A DNA stretch of 64,000 nt from Lactiplantibacillus nangangensis (GCF_005405065.1 NZ_BJDI01000015.1:1-64000); one strand, 5' to 3'; positions 26,514 through 37,970 are shown, numbered from the stretch's first letter. Notes: generated by a model not told the origin, from the sequence alone. Program-made: numbers and translations.

Positions 26514-27248
26514 ATGACGGCAGTTGAAAAAGGGGACTTACTTTACACGGGTAAGGCCAAGGAAATGTATGCGACTAATGATCCCGAGGTGTTATGGGTT
26601 CAGTATTTAGATCAAGCAACGGCGCTGAACGGTAAACGTAAAGTGGTCGTTGATCAAAAAGGACGCCTCAATAATCGGATTTCTAGCCTCATTTTTAAGG
26701 ACTTGGCCAAACATGGGATTCCCAATCACTTTATCGACCAACCATCCGACTATGTGCAATTAGTGAAACGCGTCAAGATGATTCCATTGGAAACTGTCGT
26801 TCGTAACGCGGCTTCTGGGAGCTTTGAACGCAAATTTGCCGTTGAACATTTGACGAAATTCACGACACCCGTTTTAGAATTCTTCTATAAAAGTGATGCT
26901 TTAGATGATCCATTCATCAACGACTCACAAGTGGCAGCCTTAAATGTGGCGAGTGGCGAAGTCGTTGCCGAAATGAAGCGCCAAGCCTTACTCGTCAACA
27001 CCCGCCTGCAAGCAATTTTTGCGGAAATGGGTGTTCAACTGGTCGACTTTAAGATTGAATTTGGCCTGACAGCGACTGGAAAAGTGTTATTAGCCGATGA
27101 AATTTCACCAGACAGTTGTCGTTTAGTGGATGAAAAGACGCAAAAGTCGCTCGATAAAGATGTTTTCCGTAAAAATCTCGGTGACTTAACGACAGTCTAC
27201 CAAGAAGTTCTCCAACGCCTTGCCACAGTTGAAGGGAGCCAACAATAA
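26514..27248 (+). CDS. purC: SAICAR synthase
   Basis: It condenses CAIR with aspartate using ATP, forming SAICAR. The 244-residue length is typical of bacterial PurC. Marks are LLYTGKAKEMYAT at residue 10, VKMIPLETVVRNAASGS near 92-108 and DEISPDSCRL near 200. It starts 2 bases after purK; its last base is the first base of purS (TAATG). Confidence 0.96.
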   Translation: MTAVEKGDLLYTGKAKEMYATNDPEVLWVQYLDQATALNGKRKVVVDQKGRLNNRISSLIFKDLAKHGIPNHFIDQPSDYVQLVKRVKMIPLETVVRNAASGSFERKFAVEHLTKFTTPVLEFFYKSDALDDPFINDSQVAALNVASGEVVAEMKRQALLVNTRLQAIFAEMGVQLVDFKIEFGLTATGKVLLADEISPDSCRLVDEKTQKSLDKDVFRKNLGDLTTVYQEVLQRLATVEGSQQ

Positions 27249-27499
27249 TGTATTTGGCAAAAGTATACGTGACTTACAAGGAATCTATTCTTGATCCAAA
27301 AGGGGAAGCCGTGCATGATGCCTTGCACCGCCTCGGCTATACCAATGTCGATTCGGTTGAATTAGGCAAGTATTTTGAAATCAAACTGATCGCTGGCAAA
27401 CAACCCGTTGAAGCCGAAGTGGATGAAATGTGTGACCGTTTGCTAGCTAACGTGAATATGGAAAGTTATCGTTACGAAATTACCGAGATGGAGGCGTAA
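27248..27499 (+). CDS. purS: FGAM synthase subunit PurS
   Basis: Small 83-residue subunit that forms a complex with PurL and PurQ, as in Gram-positive bacteria with the short PurL. It carries VYVTYKESILDPKGEAV and GKYFEIKL, both typical. It is translationally coupled to purC (TAATG) and followed by purQ after 6 bases. Confidence 0.95.
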   Translation: MYLAKVYVTYKESILDPKGEAVHDALHRLGYTNVDSVELGKYFEIKLIAGKQPVEAEVDEMCDRLLANVNMESYRYEITEMEA

Positions 27500-27505
27500 A
27501 CGACT

Positions 27506-28183
27506 ATGAAATTTGCCGTACCCGTCTTCCCAGGGTCCAATTGTGACCATGATATGGTCAATGCTTTACGTGATATTTTAAAAGCTGATGCCGATTTGGT
27601 GCCCGCAACCACGACTGATTTAACTGCTTATGACGCTGTGATTTTACCGGGTGGCTTTTCGTACGGTGATTATTTGCGGAGTGGCGCCATCGCTCGGTTT
27701 GCGCCCGTCATGACAGCGGTCCAAGCCTTTGCCGCAACTGGTAAACCAGTGATGGGAATCTGTAATGGGTTCCAGATCTTAACTGAAGCCGGTTTGTTGC
27801 CAGGCGCTTTGCAAGCCAACCGTTCAGCACAGTTTATTTGCGAAACGAGTGACTTAATTGTGCGCAACGTTGAGACGCAATTCACGAGTGACTACGCCGC
27901 GGAAGCTCATTTACAGTTACCAATTGCGCATGGCGAAGGTAATTACTATTGTGATGAGGCCACTTTAGCTGAGTTACGGGCTAACCACCAGATTGTCTTT
28001 GAATATGTGGACAATCCTAATGGGAGTGTGGCTAACATTGCCGGCATTATTAATCGTCAAGGCAACGTTTTAGGCATGATGCCGCATCCAGAACGTGCCG
28101 TTGAGGCCATCTTGGGGTCGACCGACGGCTTAGGAATCTTCAAGTCACTATTAGCGCGTCATGAGGAGGCTACCCATGCTTAA
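27506..28183 (+). CDS. purQ: FGAM synthase glutaminase subunit
   Basis: Class I glutamine amidotransferase that supplies ammonia to PurL. The 225-residue protein shows [17 protein letters not shown] near residue 49, the nucleophile Cys in GICNGFQIL near 85 and the catalytic His/Glu in [10 protein letters not shown] near 193. It overlaps purL by 8 bases. Confidence 0.96.
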   Translation: MKFAVPVFPGSNCDHDMVNALRDILKADADLVPATTTDLTAYDAVILPGGFSYGDYLRSGAIARFAPVMTAVQAFAATGKPVMGICNGFQILTEAGLLPGALQANRSAQFICETSDLIVRNVETQFTSDYAAEAHLQLPIAHGEGNYYCDEATLAELRANHQIVFEYVDNPNGSVANIAGIINRQGNVLGMMPHPERAVEAILGSTDGLGIFKSLLARHEEATHA

Positions 28184-30395
28184 AAATAATGAGTTGACCC
28201 CAGAAGCCCTGCGCGATAGTAAGGCGTACCAAGAATGGGGCCTGACTGACGCAGAGTATCAGTTGATTGCTGACGACGTGTTAGGCCGCTTGCCAAATTA
28301 TACGGAAGCCGGCTTGTTCTCTGGGATGTGGAGTGAACATTGTTCGTACAAAAACTCCAAGCCAGTGCTCAAGAAGTTTTGGACGCAAGGCGAACAAGTT
28401 TTGGAAGGTCCCGGTGAAGGTGCTGGGATTATTGATATTGGTGACGGTCAGGCAGTTGTTTTCAAAGCTGAAAGTCACAATCATCCGTCCGCCGTTGAAC
28501 CTTATGAAGGGGCTGCAACCGGCGTTGGTGGGATCATCCGTGACATCTTCTCGATGGGTGCCCGACCAATCGCCTTGTTAGATAGTTTGCGTTTTGGCGA
28601 ACCCACGGATACGCATACGAAATACTTAATTGAACAAGTTGTCGCTGGTATTGGTGGTTATGGCAACTGTATCGGGATTCCAACGATTGGTGGCGACACT
28701 GTCTTTGATGCCAGTTATCAAAAGAATCCATTAGTAAACGCCATGTGTGTCGGTATTTTAAACCAAGCCGACATTCAAAAAGGCCAAGCGACTGGTATCG
28801 GGAATGCTGTCATTTACGTTGGCGCTAAGACTGGTCGTGACGGTATCAACGGCGCGTCCTTTGCTTCCGCGGAATTTAATGATGCCAAGGCTTCGCAACG
28901 GTCAGCGGTCCAAGTCGGTGATCCATTCATGGAAAAGCTTTTGATGGAAGCTTGTTTGGAAGTCATCCATGACCATCGTGATGTGCTGATTGGGATTCAA
29001 GATATGGGCGCGGCGGGGTTAGTGTCTTCGTCCGCTGAAATGGCTTCTAAAGCTGGTAGTGGCTTGAAGATGAATTTAGATTTAGTCCCACAACGTGAAA
29101 GCGGCATGACTGCGTTTGAACTCATGTTGTCGGAATCACAGGAACGGATGCTGTTGTGTGTCAAAGCTGGGGCAGAAGCTGAAATCGTCCAAGTTTTTGA
29201 AAAGTACGGTCTTGATGCCGTGACGATTGGTGAAGTTACCGCCGGCCATCAGTATCAATTATGGCACCATGACGCCTTAGTAGCGGATGTGCCAGTTGAC
29301 GCTTTAGCCACGAAAGCGCCCGTTTACCAACGTGAAAAGAAGCGGCCAAGTCGGTTGAACAAACAGAGCCATCATCAATTCATGCCACGGATTGTGGATG
29401 CGACTGGGGCGCTGAAAAAGTTGTTACAACAACCAACGATTGCGTCTAAAAAGGCACTCTATAATACCTATGATTCGCAAGTGCAAACCAATACCGTGGT
29501 CAAACCCGGTTCAGATGCAGGTGTCATTCGGATTCGGCACACGGATAAGGCATTAGCCGTAACAACGGATGTCAACGGTCGTTACCTATACTTGAATCCA
29601 CGCGTCGGGGGTGAAATTGCGGTCGCTGAAGCTGCCCGTAACATCGTGGCTTCTGGTGGTCAACCACTCGGCATTACTGATTGCTTGAATTTTGGAAATC
29701 CAGAGAAACCTGAACAATTTTATGATTTGGATGAGTCAGCGATGGGGATTGCGCGGGCCTGCCAGTTATTTAACACGCCGGTCATTTCCGGTAACGTCTC
29801 CTTGAATAATGAATCCAATGGGGAAGCTATTTATCCAACGCCAATGATTGGGATGGTTGGCTTGATCAAGCATCAACGCGATATTACGACGCAAGATTTT
29901 AAGCAAGCTGGCGACGCGGTCTACGTTTTAGGCGAAACCGCGGCCGATTTTAATGGTAGTGAATTACAAAAGATGTTGACTGGCGAAATCTCTGGTGAAT
30001 TATTCGACTTTGATTTAGTCACTGAAAATCGAAATCAACGATTATTGTTGCGGGCGATTCAAAAAGGGCTCGTAGCAAGTGCGCATGATGTTTCTGAAGG
30101 CGGATTGATCACGACGATTGCTGAATCCTGCTTTGGCAATGGTTTTGGGGTCAAGCTTAAGAGTGAGATTTCAGCGACGAACTTCTTTGCTGAAACGCAA
30201 TCCCGCTTTGTGATTTCAGTTTCATCTGAACACAAAGCTGAATTTGAAAACTTGATGGAACCTTATGCGACTTATTTAGGCGAAACGACCGCGGATGATC
30301 GGCTTTGGATCGAAACGGCGGATCAAACTTTTGATATTCAAGTGAGTTTTGCAAAACGGTTATGGGAAGGAGCCATACCATGCCTACTGAAGTAA
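28176..30395 (+). CDS. purL: FGAM synthase large subunit
   Basis: ATP-dependent conversion of FGAR to FGAM together with PurQ and PurS. At 739 residues it is the small PurL type. Marks are [17 protein letters not shown] near residue 42, [14 protein letters not shown] near 90, [10 protein letters not shown] and DVSEGGL near 633. Start ATG at 28176 was chosen for the GAGGAGG just upstream. It overlaps purF by 16 bases. Confidence 0.96.
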   Translation: MLKNNELTPEALRDSKAYQEWGLTDAEYQLIADDVLGRLPNYTEAGLFSGMWSEHCSYKNSKPVLKKFWTQGEQVLEGPGEGAGIIDIGDGQAVVFKAESHNHPSAVEPYEGAATGVGGIIRDIFSMGARPIALLDSLRFGEPTDTHTKYLIEQVVAGIGGYGNCIGIPTIGGDTVFDASYQKNPLVNAMCVGILNQADIQKGQATGIGNAVIYVGAKTGRDGINGASFASAEFNDAKASQRSAVQVGDPFMEKLLMEACLEVIHDHRDVLIGIQDMGAAGLVSSSAEMASKAGSGLKMNLDLVPQRESGMTAFELMLSESQERMLLCVKAGAEAEIVQVFEKYGLDAVTIGEVTAGHQYQLWHHDALVADVPVDALATKAPVYQREKKRPSRLNKQSHHQFMPRIVDATGALKKLLQQPTIASKKALYNTYDSQVQTNTVVKPGSDAGVIRIRHTDKALAVTTDVNGRYLYLNPRVGGEIAVAEAARNIVASGGQPLGITDCLNFGNPEKPEQFYDLDESAMGIARACQLFNTPVISGNVSLNNESNGEAIYPTPMIGMVGLIKHQRDITTQDFKQAGDAVYVLGETAADFNGSELQKMLTGEISGELFDFDLVTENRNQRLLLRAIQKGLVASAHDVSEGGLITTIAESCFGNGFGVKLKSEISATNFFAETQSRFVISVSSEHKAEFENLMEPYATYLGETTADDRLWIETADQTFDIQVSFAKRLWEGAIPCLLK

Positions 30396-31831
30396 AAGGC
30401 TTAAATGAAGAGTGTGGGCTCTTTGGCGTTTGGGGAACTCCAGATGCCGCACAAATTACCTATTTTGGCCTGCATGCTTTGCAACATCGTGGTCAAGAAG
30501 GCGCTGGTATCACCGCTAACGACCATGGCGACTTACAATCGCAACGTGGCTTAGGATTACTTGCAGATGTCTTTCGTGATCCCGCTCGATTAGCACGGTT
30601 GACTGGTGAAGCGGCTGTGGGACATGTGCGGTATGCCACGGCGGGGAATCACGGGGTTGAGAATATTCAGCCGCTGGAATTTAATTTTAGTGATTCACAG
30701 TTTGCGTTAGCGCATAACGGGAACTTAACGAATGCCGTGACGTTACGTCGCAATTTAGAGCAAAATGGGGCCATTTTCCATGCGAGTTCTGATAGTGAAA
30801 TCTTGATGCATCTCATACGTCGTAGTCCAGCAGCTAATTTGACGGATCAGTTAAAAGACGCTTTACGCCAAGTCCATGGCGGATTCGCGTATTTGCTACT
30901 GACTAACGACCGCTTGTTTGCGGCGCTAGATCCGAACGGCTTTCGACCATTAGTTGTGGGTAAGTTACCAACTGGCGGTTATGTCGTTTGTAGCGAGACT
31001 TGCGCATTAGACACGGTTGGGGCGACTTTCATTCAAGACGTCCATCCTGGCGAATTACTGACGATCGACGATAACGGGTTAAAAATTGACCACTATACGA
31101 CCGATACGCAATTGGCGATCTGTTCGATGGAATACATTTATTTTGCCCGGCCAGATTCTGATATCTATGGCGTGAATGTGCATTCTGCACGGAAACGGAT
31201 GGGCGCGGCATTGGCGCATGAACAACCGGTCGATGCGGATATTGTTGTGGGCGTGCCAAACTCCTCACTGTCTGCCGCTACTGGTTATGCGGAAGCGAGC
31301 GGTTTGCCCTACGAAATGGGGCTCATCAAGAATCAATATTCATCACGAACATTTATCCAACCAACGCAAGTTTTACGCGAGCAAGGTGTACGAATGAAAT
31401 TGTCCGCTGTGAAAGGCGTCGTTGCGGGTAAACGAGTGGTCCTGATCGATGACTCGATCGTTCGCGGCACGACTAGCCGACGGATCGTGAAATTGTTGAA
31501 GGATGCCGGTGCTAAAGCGGTTCATTTACGGATTGCCTCACCGCCACTGCGCTTTCCTTGTTTTTATGGCATTGACATTCAAACGACCAAAGAGTTGATT
31601 GCTGCACAACAGACGATTCCCGAAATGTGCCAGACTTTTGGCGCCGATTCATTAGGTTTTCTGAGCGAACAAGGGGTGATTGATGCGGTGGGACTCAAAG
31701 TCGGCGCGCCATACGGTGGGTTGTGTATGGCCTACTTTAACGGCGATTATCCAACCCCGCTGTACGATTACCAAGCGGAATATGATGAAGAACAACGCCA
31801 GTTACAAGCCAAACAGTCGAGGGGTGATTAG
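30380..31831 (+). CDS. purF: Amidophosphoribosyltransferase
   Basis: First committed step of purine synthesis: PRPP plus glutamine gives phosphoribosylamine. The 483-residue protein begins with an 11-residue propeptide before the catalytic Cys12 ([13 protein letters not shown]), as in the Bacillus enzyme. The PRPP-binding motif [16 protein letters not shown] lies near residue 354. Of the four cysteines that hold the 4Fe-4S cluster in the Bacillus enzyme, three seem present ([24 protein letters not shown]). The first of the C-x-x-C pair is glycine here, so cluster binding is doubtful. It abuts purM. Confidence 0.95.
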   Translation: MPTEVKGLNEECGLFGVWGTPDAAQITYFGLHALQHRGQEGAGITANDHGDLQSQRGLGLLADVFRDPARLARLTGEAAVGHVRYATAGNHGVENIQPLEFNFSDSQFALAHNGNLTNAVTLRRNLEQNGAIFHASSDSEILMHLIRRSPAANLTDQLKDALRQVHGGFAYLLLTNDRLFAALDPNGFRPLVVGKLPTGGYVVCSETCALDTVGATFIQDVHPGELLTIDDNGLKIDHYTTDTQLAICSMEYIYFARPDSDIYGVNVHSARKRMGAALAHEQPVDADIVVGVPNSSLSAATGYAEASGLPYEMGLIKNQYSSRTFIQPTQVLREQGVRMKLSAVKGVVAGKRVVLIDDSIVRGTTSRRIVKLLKDAGAKAVHLRIASPPLRFPCFYGIDIQTTKELIAAQQTIPEMCQTFGADSLGFLSEQGVIDAVGLKVGAPYGGLCMAYFNGDYPTPLYDYQAEYDEEQRQLQAKQSRGD

Positions 31832-32857
31832 GTGAGCGACGCATACAAAAAAGCCGGTGTTGACCTAAATACCGGTTATGAAGTGTTGAAAGAAGTCAAA
31901 CAATTAAGTGGCAATTCGCAATTGGGGGCGTTTGGGGGTCTCTTTCCATTAGCGGCCGAAGCGGTTGGTAATGAACCAGTCTTAGTGGCTGGGACCGACG
32001 GGGTTGGCACTAAACTATTGGTGGCAATCGCGGCTAATCAGCACACGACGATCGGGATCGACTTAGTTGCGATGTGTGTGAACGATATTTTAGCACAAGG
32101 GGCAAAACCCCAATTTTTCTTAGATTATTTGGGTTTGGGACATACAGATACAGCCCGTGTTAAGGCGATTTTGAAAGGCGTTGTCGCCGGTTGCCAGCAA
32201 GCGGGAACCGTGCTTGTCGGCGGTGAAACCGCCGAGATGCCTGATATGTATGGTCAAGATCACTATGACTTGGCAGGCTTTGCGGTCGGTATTGCCAATA
32301 AGGCCGACTTATTGAGTCCCGACAACGTCCGCGCGGGGGATGTCTTAATTGGACTACCTTCGAACGGTTTACACTCGAACGGGTTCAGTTTAGTACGGGA
32401 CATTTTATTCAAACAACATGACTTTGCGTTAGACTACGTTTTTCCAGAGTTAGGCCATGACTTACAAACTGAGTTATTACGACCAACTAAGATTTATGTC
32501 GAGTCAGTGTTACCGTTACTACAACAAAAATGTGTTGCTAGTATTGCCCATATTACGGGAGGCGGTTTAGTTGAGAACGTGGCGCGAGCTTTGCCGACTG
32601 GATTATCGGCACAATTTACGGTCGGTCGTTGGCCGGTCCCGCCGATCATGTCGCTCTTAGGCCAGCTGGGTGAGCTTTCGCCAGCTGACTTACGGTCAAC
32701 GTTTAACTTGGGATTAGGTCTGGTCCTGATCGTGCATCCAGATCAATTGGCAACGGTCACCGCAACCTTAGATCAACAGCACCAGGCTTATTATCAAGTT
32801 GGTCAAGTGACTGATCATGGGAAACCAGTGGTGTTTCAGGAGGCTGTCCATGCTTAA
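31832..32857 (+). CDS. purM: AIR synthetase
   Basis: ATP-dependent ring closure of FGAM to AIR. The 341-residue protein holds LVAGTDGVGTKLLVA near residue 52, GIDLVAMCVNDILAQGA near 75 and GGETAEMPDMY near 131. The start is GTG directly behind the purF stop (TAGGTG), with GAGGGG upstream. It overlaps purN by 8 bases. Confidence 0.96.
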   Translation: MSDAYKKAGVDLNTGYEVLKEVKQLSGNSQLGAFGGLFPLAAEAVGNEPVLVAGTDGVGTKLLVAIAANQHTTIGIDLVAMCVNDILAQGAKPQFFLDYLGLGHTDTARVKAILKGVVAGCQQAGTVLVGGETAEMPDMYGQDHYDLAGFAVGIANKADLLSPDNVRAGDVLIGLPSNGLHSNGFSLVRDILFKQHDFALDYVFPELGHDLQTELLRPTKIYVESVLPLLQQKCVASIAHITGGGLVENVARALPTGLSAQFTVGRWPVPPIMSLLGQLGELSPADLRSTFNLGLGLVLIVHPDQLATVTATLDQQHQAYYQVGQVTDHGKPVVFQEAVHA

Positions 32858-33428
32858 AAAAATTGCGGTGTTTGCTTCCGGTAACGGCACGAATTTTGTG
32901 GCGCTGCAACAGGCTATCCAAACTCGGCCGATTCCAGCTGAGATTGCGTTGCTCGTTTGTGATCAGGCGGAGGCGCCGGTTATCAAGAAGGCTCAGGCCG
33001 ATGGGATTCCCGTCCTAGTCGTGAATTTTCGCGATTACGCTACGAAAGCTGATGCGGAGGCGATTATGCTCTCGGCACTCCAACGCGAACACATCGAAGC
33101 CATCTTATTAGCCGGGTATATGCGGATTATTGGTCAGACGTTGTTGACCGCTTATCCTCATAAAATTATTAATATCCATCCCGCCTTGTTACCTCAATTT
33201 CCTGGTCGGCGTGGGATTGAAGATGCTTTTGAAGCTGGCGTGACGGAGACGGGGGTGACCATTCATTTTATTGATGCCGGTATTGATACTGGTCAAATCA
33301 TTGGTCAACGAACGGTCCCCGTTATGGCGGATGATACGCTGGACAGCCTAGCTGCCCGAATTCATCAAACTGAACATCAATTTTATCCAGACGTTTTACA
33401 ATCACTCATCAATAAAGGAGCTATCTAA
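32850..33428 (+). CDS. purN: GAR transformylase (folate-dependent)
   Basis: Transfers a formyl group from 10-formyl-THF to GAR. The 192-residue product begins [12 protein letters not shown], and has [10 protein letters not shown] near residue 85, [12 protein letters not shown] near 105 with the catalytic N and H, and [13 protein letters not shown] near 138. ATG at 32850 follows AGGAGG inside the purM 3' end. It overlaps purH by one base. Confidence 0.96.
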   Translation: MLKKIAVFASGNGTNFVALQQAIQTRPIPAEIALLVCDQAEAPVIKKAQADGIPVLVVNFRDYATKADAEAIMLSALQREHIEAILLAGYMRIIGQTLLTAYPHKIINIHPALLPQFPGRRGIEDAFEAGVTETGVTIHFIDAGIDTGQIIGQRTVPVMADDTLDSLAARIHQTEHQFYPDVLQSLINKGAI

Positions 33429-34960
33429 TGACAAAGCGAGCCTTATTAAGTGTTTCTGATAAACAAGGATTAACAGATTTTGCAAAAGGGTTAGTGGCAC
33501 TGGACTATGAACTGGTTTCGACTGGCGGAACGAAAAAAGCCTTGGAAGCTGCGGGCGTGCCAGTTATCGGCATTGAAGAAGTGACTGGTTTCCCAGAAAT
33601 GCTAGATGGTCGGGTGAAGACGTTACACCCCAAAGTGCATGCTGGGCTATTAGCGCGACGTGATTTGCCAGCACATATGGCCCAACTGAAAGCCGCTGGT
33701 ATTACCCCAATCGATATGGTCGTTGTCAACTTGTATCCTTTTAAGGCGACAATCATGCAGCCGGAAGTGACTCAAGCCGAAGCGATTGAACAAATTGATA
33801 TTGGTGGGCCTTCAATGTTGCGTTCAGCAGCGAAAAACTTTGCGGCCGTCTTGCCAATTGTTGATCCTGCTGATTATGATGAAATCTTGGCAGACTTACA
33901 AGAGGATTCGATCACGCCAGAATTACGCCAACGGTTGGCAGCCAAAGTCTTCCAGCATACGGCCAGTTATGATGCGTTGATTGCGCAATATTTGACGACG
34001 GAAGAATTCCCCGACAAATTAACGTTAACTTACGATAAAAAACAAGCGCTCCGTTATGGTGAGAACAGCCATCAACAAGCGTCTTTCTACGAAAATGCGT
34101 TGCCAACCCCATTCTCAATCACGGGTGCCAAGCAATTGCACGGGAAAGAACTCTCGTACAACAACATCAAAGATGCGGATGCGGCGTTGCACATGGTTAG
34201 TGAATACGACGTCCCAGCAGTGGTTGCAATGAAGCACATGAATCCTTGTGGGGTTGGGCTAGGTGACACGATTGAAGCCGCTTGGGATAAAGCGTACGCG
34301 GCCGATTCAATCTCCATTTTTGGCGGCATTATTGCCTTAAATCGACCGGTTGATTTAGCCACGGCGGAAAAGATGCACAAGATTTTCTTGGAAATCATTA
34401 TCGCGCCTAGTTTTGACCAAGACGCCTTTGACGTGTTAGCAAAGAAGAAAAACGTGCGCTTACTCACCGTGAACTTTGATCAAGCCCACACGGCGGATAA
34501 ATTTGAAACTATTTCAGTTGGTGGCGGCTTGCTACGGCAAGAAGTCGACCAAGCTTTCGAAACACCAGCCGACTTCACGGTCGTTACTGAGGCGCAACCA
34601 ACCGACGCCCAATTAAAGGCGTTAGCATTCGGCCAGCAAGTGGTCAAGCACGTGAAGAGTAATGCCATCGTAGTCACAACTGCTGACCGAACATTAGGCG
34701 TTGGTTCTGGTCAAATGAACCGAATCGATTCGACCAAGATTGCGATTGAAAAAGCCATGAGTAAGCCAGGTTACGAAAACGCGATCCTTGCTTCCGATGC
34801 GTTCTTCCCAATGGATGATTGTGTTGAATTTGCGGCGCAACACGGCATTCGCGCCATTGTTCAACCAGGCGGGAGTATCAAAGACCAAGACTCGATCGAT
34901 ATGGCAAATCGTTATGGTATCGCAATGGTCACGACGGGTGTTCGGCACTTCCGGCACTAA
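33428..34960 (+). CDS. purH: Bifunctional AICAR transformylase/IMP cyclohydrolase
   Basis: Last two steps to IMP. At 510 residues it has the full two-domain length. The cyclohydrolase part begins [12 protein letters not shown], with STGGT and [19 protein letters not shown] near 60-78. The transformylase part has [11 protein letters not shown] near residue 204 and [12 protein letters not shown] near 267. AAGGAG precedes the ATG. An 18-base gap separates it from purD. Confidence 0.96.
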   Translation: MTKRALLSVSDKQGLTDFAKGLVALDYELVSTGGTKKALEAAGVPVIGIEEVTGFPEMLDGRVKTLHPKVHAGLLARRDLPAHMAQLKAAGITPIDMVVVNLYPFKATIMQPEVTQAEAIEQIDIGGPSMLRSAAKNFAAVLPIVDPADYDEILADLQEDSITPELRQRLAAKVFQHTASYDALIAQYLTTEEFPDKLTLTYDKKQALRYGENSHQQASFYENALPTPFSITGAKQLHGKELSYNNIKDADAALHMVSEYDVPAVVAMKHMNPCGVGLGDTIEAAWDKAYAADSISIFGGIIALNRPVDLATAEKMHKIFLEIIIAPSFDQDAFDVLAKKKNVRLLTVNFDQAHTADKFETISVGGGLLRQEVDQAFETPADFTVVTEAQPTDAQLKALAFGQQVVKHVKSNAIVVTTADRTLGVGSGQMNRIDSTKIAIEKAMSKPGYENAILASDAFFPMDDCVEFAAQHGIRAIVQPGGSIKDQDSIDMANRYGIAMVTTGVRHFRH

Positions 34961-34978
34961 GCGAAAGGATGGCAAGGC

Positions 34979-36214
34979 ATGGCTAAAGTTTTAGTGGTTG
35001 GTAATGGCGGGCGTGAACATGCCATCGCCAAAGCCTTATTAGCAAGTCTCCAAGTCGAAACGGTCTATTGTGCGCCCGGCAATCCCGGCATGTTATTGGA
35101 TGGCATTCAAACGGTCGCTATTGACGAAATGGCTTTCGCAGCGTTAGTCGCGTTTGCGCGGAAAAATGCGGTCAAGTTAACCGTTATTGGACCAGAAGTG
35201 CCGCTGGCAGCTGGTATCGTGGATTATTTTCAAACGGCTGGTTTAGCGGTTTTCGGTCCAAATGAAGCCGCCGCGAAGCTTGAAAGTTCCAAAGTGTTTG
35301 CCAAGCAGTTTATGGCGCGTCATCAGATTCCGACAGCCGGTTATCGCTTGTTCCATGATCTTACGAGTGCGATTGCGTATAGTCGTGAACAGGTCACACC
35401 ACAAGTTATCAAGGTCGATGGCTTGGCAGCTGGTAAAGGTGTGACGGTCGCAATGTCCCACGATGATGCTGAAACTGCACTGGTTAAGGCGTTTGAAACG
35501 ACTGAGACCGTCTTGATTGAGGATTATGTGGCGGGATTCGAGTTTTCACAAATGGTTCTAGTTGGTGGCGACAAGTACGTGTTATTACCGACAGCTCAAG
35601 ATCACAAACGGCTGCTAGATGATGATCTTGGTCCCAATACGGGCGGCATGGGGGCGTATTCGCCAGTGCCCCAAGTGACGCCAGCCATTTTGGCACAGAC
35701 TGTGGCAACAATCATTGAACCAACGATTGCGGGTCTGAAAGCAGATGGCTTGAGCTTTGAGGGGGTCATTTACGTTGGCGGTATTTTGACGCCACAAGGC
35801 CCACAAGTCATCGAATATAATTTGCGATTAGGTGATCCGGAAGCCCAGATCTTGTTGCCACAATGTCGCAGTGATTTTTATCAACTCATCTGTGACTTGT
35901 TACAACATCGACAACCAGTTGTGCAATGGCAAACGACGGACACTTATTTGGGCGTTGTCTTGGCAGCACCTGGTTACCCAGGAACAACTCAGGCGGGGGT
36001 GCCAGTACCGACCGTAGCTGGCGCCGATTATGCCAGCGTTGCTGGAAAACCGGGGGCGCTAGTGAGCGCCGGTGGCCGCTTAATGATGGTCACAGCCCAT
36101 GCGCATGATCTCGCGACCGCTCAAAAGGCTGTTTATGAAAAATTGGGACAGTTAGAAGTTGGTCCCTTGATCTACCGGCATGATATCGGGGCTAAGGGCC
36201 TAGCTGAAAAATAA
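34979..36214 (+). CDS. purD: GAR synthetase
   Basis: ATP-grasp ligase joining phosphoribosylamine and glycine. The 411-residue protein begins [17 protein letters not shown], with [14 protein letters not shown] near residue 143, TGGMGAYSP near 222 and [12 protein letters not shown] near 282. It is the last gene of the pur operon. The last 13 codons and stop are repeated exactly at 48731-48775, marking the insertion point of the accessory island. Confidence 0.96.
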   Translation: MAKVLVVGNGGREHAIAKALLASLQVETVYCAPGNPGMLLDGIQTVAIDEMAFAALVAFARKNAVKLTVIGPEVPLAAGIVDYFQTAGLAVFGPNEAAAKLESSKVFAKQFMARHQIPTAGYRLFHDLTSAIAYSREQVTPQVIKVDGLAAGKGVTVAMSHDDAETALVKAFETTETVLIEDYVAGFEFSQMVLVGGDKYVLLPTAQDHKRLLDDDLGPNTGGMGAYSPVPQVTPAILAQTVATIIEPTIAGLKADGLSFEGVIYVGGILTPQGPQVIEYNLRLGDPEAQILLPQCRSDFYQLICDLLQHRQPVVQWQTTDTYLGVVLAAPGYPGTTQAGVPVPTVAGADYASVAGKPGALVSAGGRLMMVTAHAHDLATAQKAVYEKLGQLEVGPLIYRHDIGAKGLAEK

Positions 36215-36217
36215 ATT
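36173..36217. repeat. Left 45-bp direct repeat (purD 3' end), island boundary
   Basis: This 45-bp segment covers the last purD codons and stop. It recurs without mismatch at 48731-48775. A perfect repeat of a gene 3' end about 12.5 kb away, with AT-rich accessory DNA between, is the usual mark of site-specific integration (attL/attR). Confidence 0.85.
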
Positions 36218-36235
36218 TAGCGTGAACATCTAAAG

Positions 36236-36500
36236 ATCGAAAGTTGAAAAGCACTGGACTATCCCGCATTGATTCCTAATCAGGCTATGAAAGATAGTTG
36301 ATAATTGTCGCTTCCGGTTGTTGTTGATAACATGCGGCCAAGGGACCGGGACAAGTCTCAGAAGTCCCTGCCTAGAAGGATTGCTCAAACCGCAACTCTC
36401 TCGGTCGGTCCGTTGTGTAAGACCGGGAAATTGCAGGCCACACGCCACCCACACGGCCGATGCCATCAACAACAACCTACAGCTAGTCGATTGCCTTGAG
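36236..36500. repeat. Structured repeat family A, copy 3
   Basis: Terminal helix GGTTGTTGTTGAT (36316-36328) with ATCAACAACAACC (36465-36477), inner CAT-CGGCC with GGCCG-ATG. The central hairpins are weaker than in other copies. The similarity to the 56-kb copy also includes about 70 bases upstream and about 70 bases downstream, so these two share a longer unit. Confidence 0.8.
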
Positions 36501-36530
36501 TAATTAGTCAGTTAGCTAGATTTAGCGAAA

Positions 36531-36605
36531 TCAGTCAGAATCGGTATGTTGCGTCGGCAATCCTGTACTTGGCTTGTACTGCCATAGCACACCGATTCTG
36601 ACTGA
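36531..36605. repeat. 15-bp perfect inverted repeat
   Basis: TCAGTCAGAATCGGT (36531-36545) is exactly complementary to ACCGATTCTGACTGA (36591-36605), loop 45 bases. The left arm is conserved in the related unit at 56375, but the right arm is not. It may be a processed or truncated structural element belonging to the repeat A unit. Confidence 0.6.
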
Positions 36606-36705
36606 CAGAGTAATGTGCTGTATAAGGCCATTCTTGGACATAACTAACGTTGGTATTGCTAGATTCACGACAATTTTGGCACTTTCAACCTTCAGTGAAT
36701 ATATG

Positions 36706-36753
36706 AAAAAATCGTTCTTTCAATCACATCAGTGGTTAGAAGGACGATTTTTT
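36706..36753 (+). terminator. Terminator resembling the T-box terminator at 49.1 kb
   Basis: The stem AAAATCGTTCTTT/GAAGGACGATTTTTT with the intervening CAATCACATCAGTGGTTA closely matches the terminator of the methionine T-box leader (49060-49110). No T-box antiterminator motif is present. It can end transcription from purD. It is probably a fragment left by recombination. Confidence 0.7.
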
Positions 36754-36910
36754 GCAATAATCGATACTATTTTAGCTACAATGTCGGCTAATTTATTGCT
36801 GATCACTGTAAAGCAAAGAATTCAAGTAAGCACCCAATAACTGACTGTCTGTGATTGTCGCCGAATACACGATATGATTGCCTCATTAAATAAATGGTGA
36901 GGTTTTTATT

Positions 36911-36997
36911 ATGGATAAACAGGATATTGTCAAAGTTGAAATGCCACACAAAGTTAGGTCGGCGGCGCCACGGGCGACGGCGACCAAGGCAGTCTAA
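36911..36997 (+). CDS. Possible 28-residue peptide
   Basis: A short frame, MDKQDIVKVEMPHKV followed by 13 more residues rich in A, R and T, has GGTGAGG 8 bases before the ATG and is followed by a hairpin (AACTAAGCT/AGCTTAGTT near 37042-37070). It lies just left of the IS3 element. The product is basic and resembles nothing I know. It could be the start of a gene cut by a rearrangement. Confidence 0.3.
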   Translation: MDKQDIVKVEMPHKVRSAAPRATATKAV

Positions 36998-37130
36998 CTA
37001 CGGGTTGACCAAAATATTTGCCATGGAATTATAAAAGCATGGTAACTAAGCTGAAACAGATAGCTTAGTTCAGAAAAAAATGGAGTCGGCGCGGCTCCGT
37101 GTCAAGTAGACAATCAAATAATTAAAATTG

Positions 37131-37970
37131 TTATGCAATTTTCTTGACGGCATGATTTCGGTATTCCACCGGGGTCATGCCGTTTAGTGTTGTTTGGCGG
37201 CGAGAATTATTATACCAATCCATGAAGTCCGCTACTAAATCAGTAATCTCTTTCAATGATAATGGTCGTTCAAAGTCAAAATATTCGGTCTTCATATGGC
37301 TCCACAAGCTTTCCATCGGACTATTGTCACCGGGAGTTCCTGGACGAGACATACTATGTGTCACACCGGAACCGGCTAAGGCTGTGTTGTATTGACCAGA
37401 TGTATAACTGGATCCTTGATCACTATGAATAATTGCCGGTTTTACGCCGTTATTGGCCTTTAAGGCCGCATGAAACGTATCGGTCACCAATGTTGATGTT
37501 TCAGTTTGCTCAATTCTCCAACTGATGACACTGTGATCGTAAAGGTCTTTGATGGCACTAACGCGTATCTTGCCAATATTCTTAATGCCATATCGCAATT
37601 CACTACAATCAGTTACCCAGACCTGATTGGGCTGGTCAGGGTGGAAGTCATGTTTGGTATTTGCCATCAAAAGTTTATTTCCAAGAATAAACTCCTTATG
37701 TTCGGCCTTACGGTCATGCTTAGCGACCAGAATTGAGGCTACGATATGATGCTTCTTCATCAACCGTCGAATCTTACCATGACTAACATGAAAGTCAGTT
37801 TCTTTGTTTACGTAGGCAACCAAACGTTTCACCCCGAAGATATAATGGTGTGCCTCTTCTAGTTTTCTGATGTAATCGACAATCGCTTGATCTTCAATCT
37901 CTCGTTGGCTTGGCCGTCGGTTAAGCCACTTATAATAGGCAGCTCGTGACACACCCAGATACTTACACAT
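37131..37970 (-). CDS. IS3 transposase OrfB (catalytic domain)
   Basis: The 279-residue frame has an HTH_21 region (RPSQREIEDQAIVDYI) and an rve integrase core. The DDE triad is visible: WVTDCSEL near residue 119, IIHSDQGSSYTS near 180 and SPMESLWSHMKTE near 215. It is expressed as an OrfAB fusion: the frame extends upstream of the ATG into the end of orfA, and a -1 shift on the A5 run near 38046-38052 would join KNK to YRAIQALAKEAL. Confidence 0.88.
   Translation of the reverse strand: MCKYLGVSRAAYYKWLNRRPSQREIEDQAIVDYIRKLEEAHHYIFGVKRLVAYVNKETDFHVSHGKIRRLMKKHHIVASILVAKHDRKAEHKEFILGNKLLMANTKHDFHPDQPNQVWVTDCSELRYGIKNIGKIRVSAIKDLYDHSVISWRIEQTETSTLVTDTFHAALKANNGVKPAIIHSDQGSSYTSGQYNTALAGSGVTHSMSRPGTPGDNSPMESLWSHMKTEYFDFERPLSLKEITDLVADFMDWYNNSRRQTTLNGMTPVEYRNHAVKKIA

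Noticed and set aside
36574-36840. 88-codon frame behind purD
   Set aside because: It runs through an inverted repeat and a terminator, has no ribosome binding site and no protein-like pattern.
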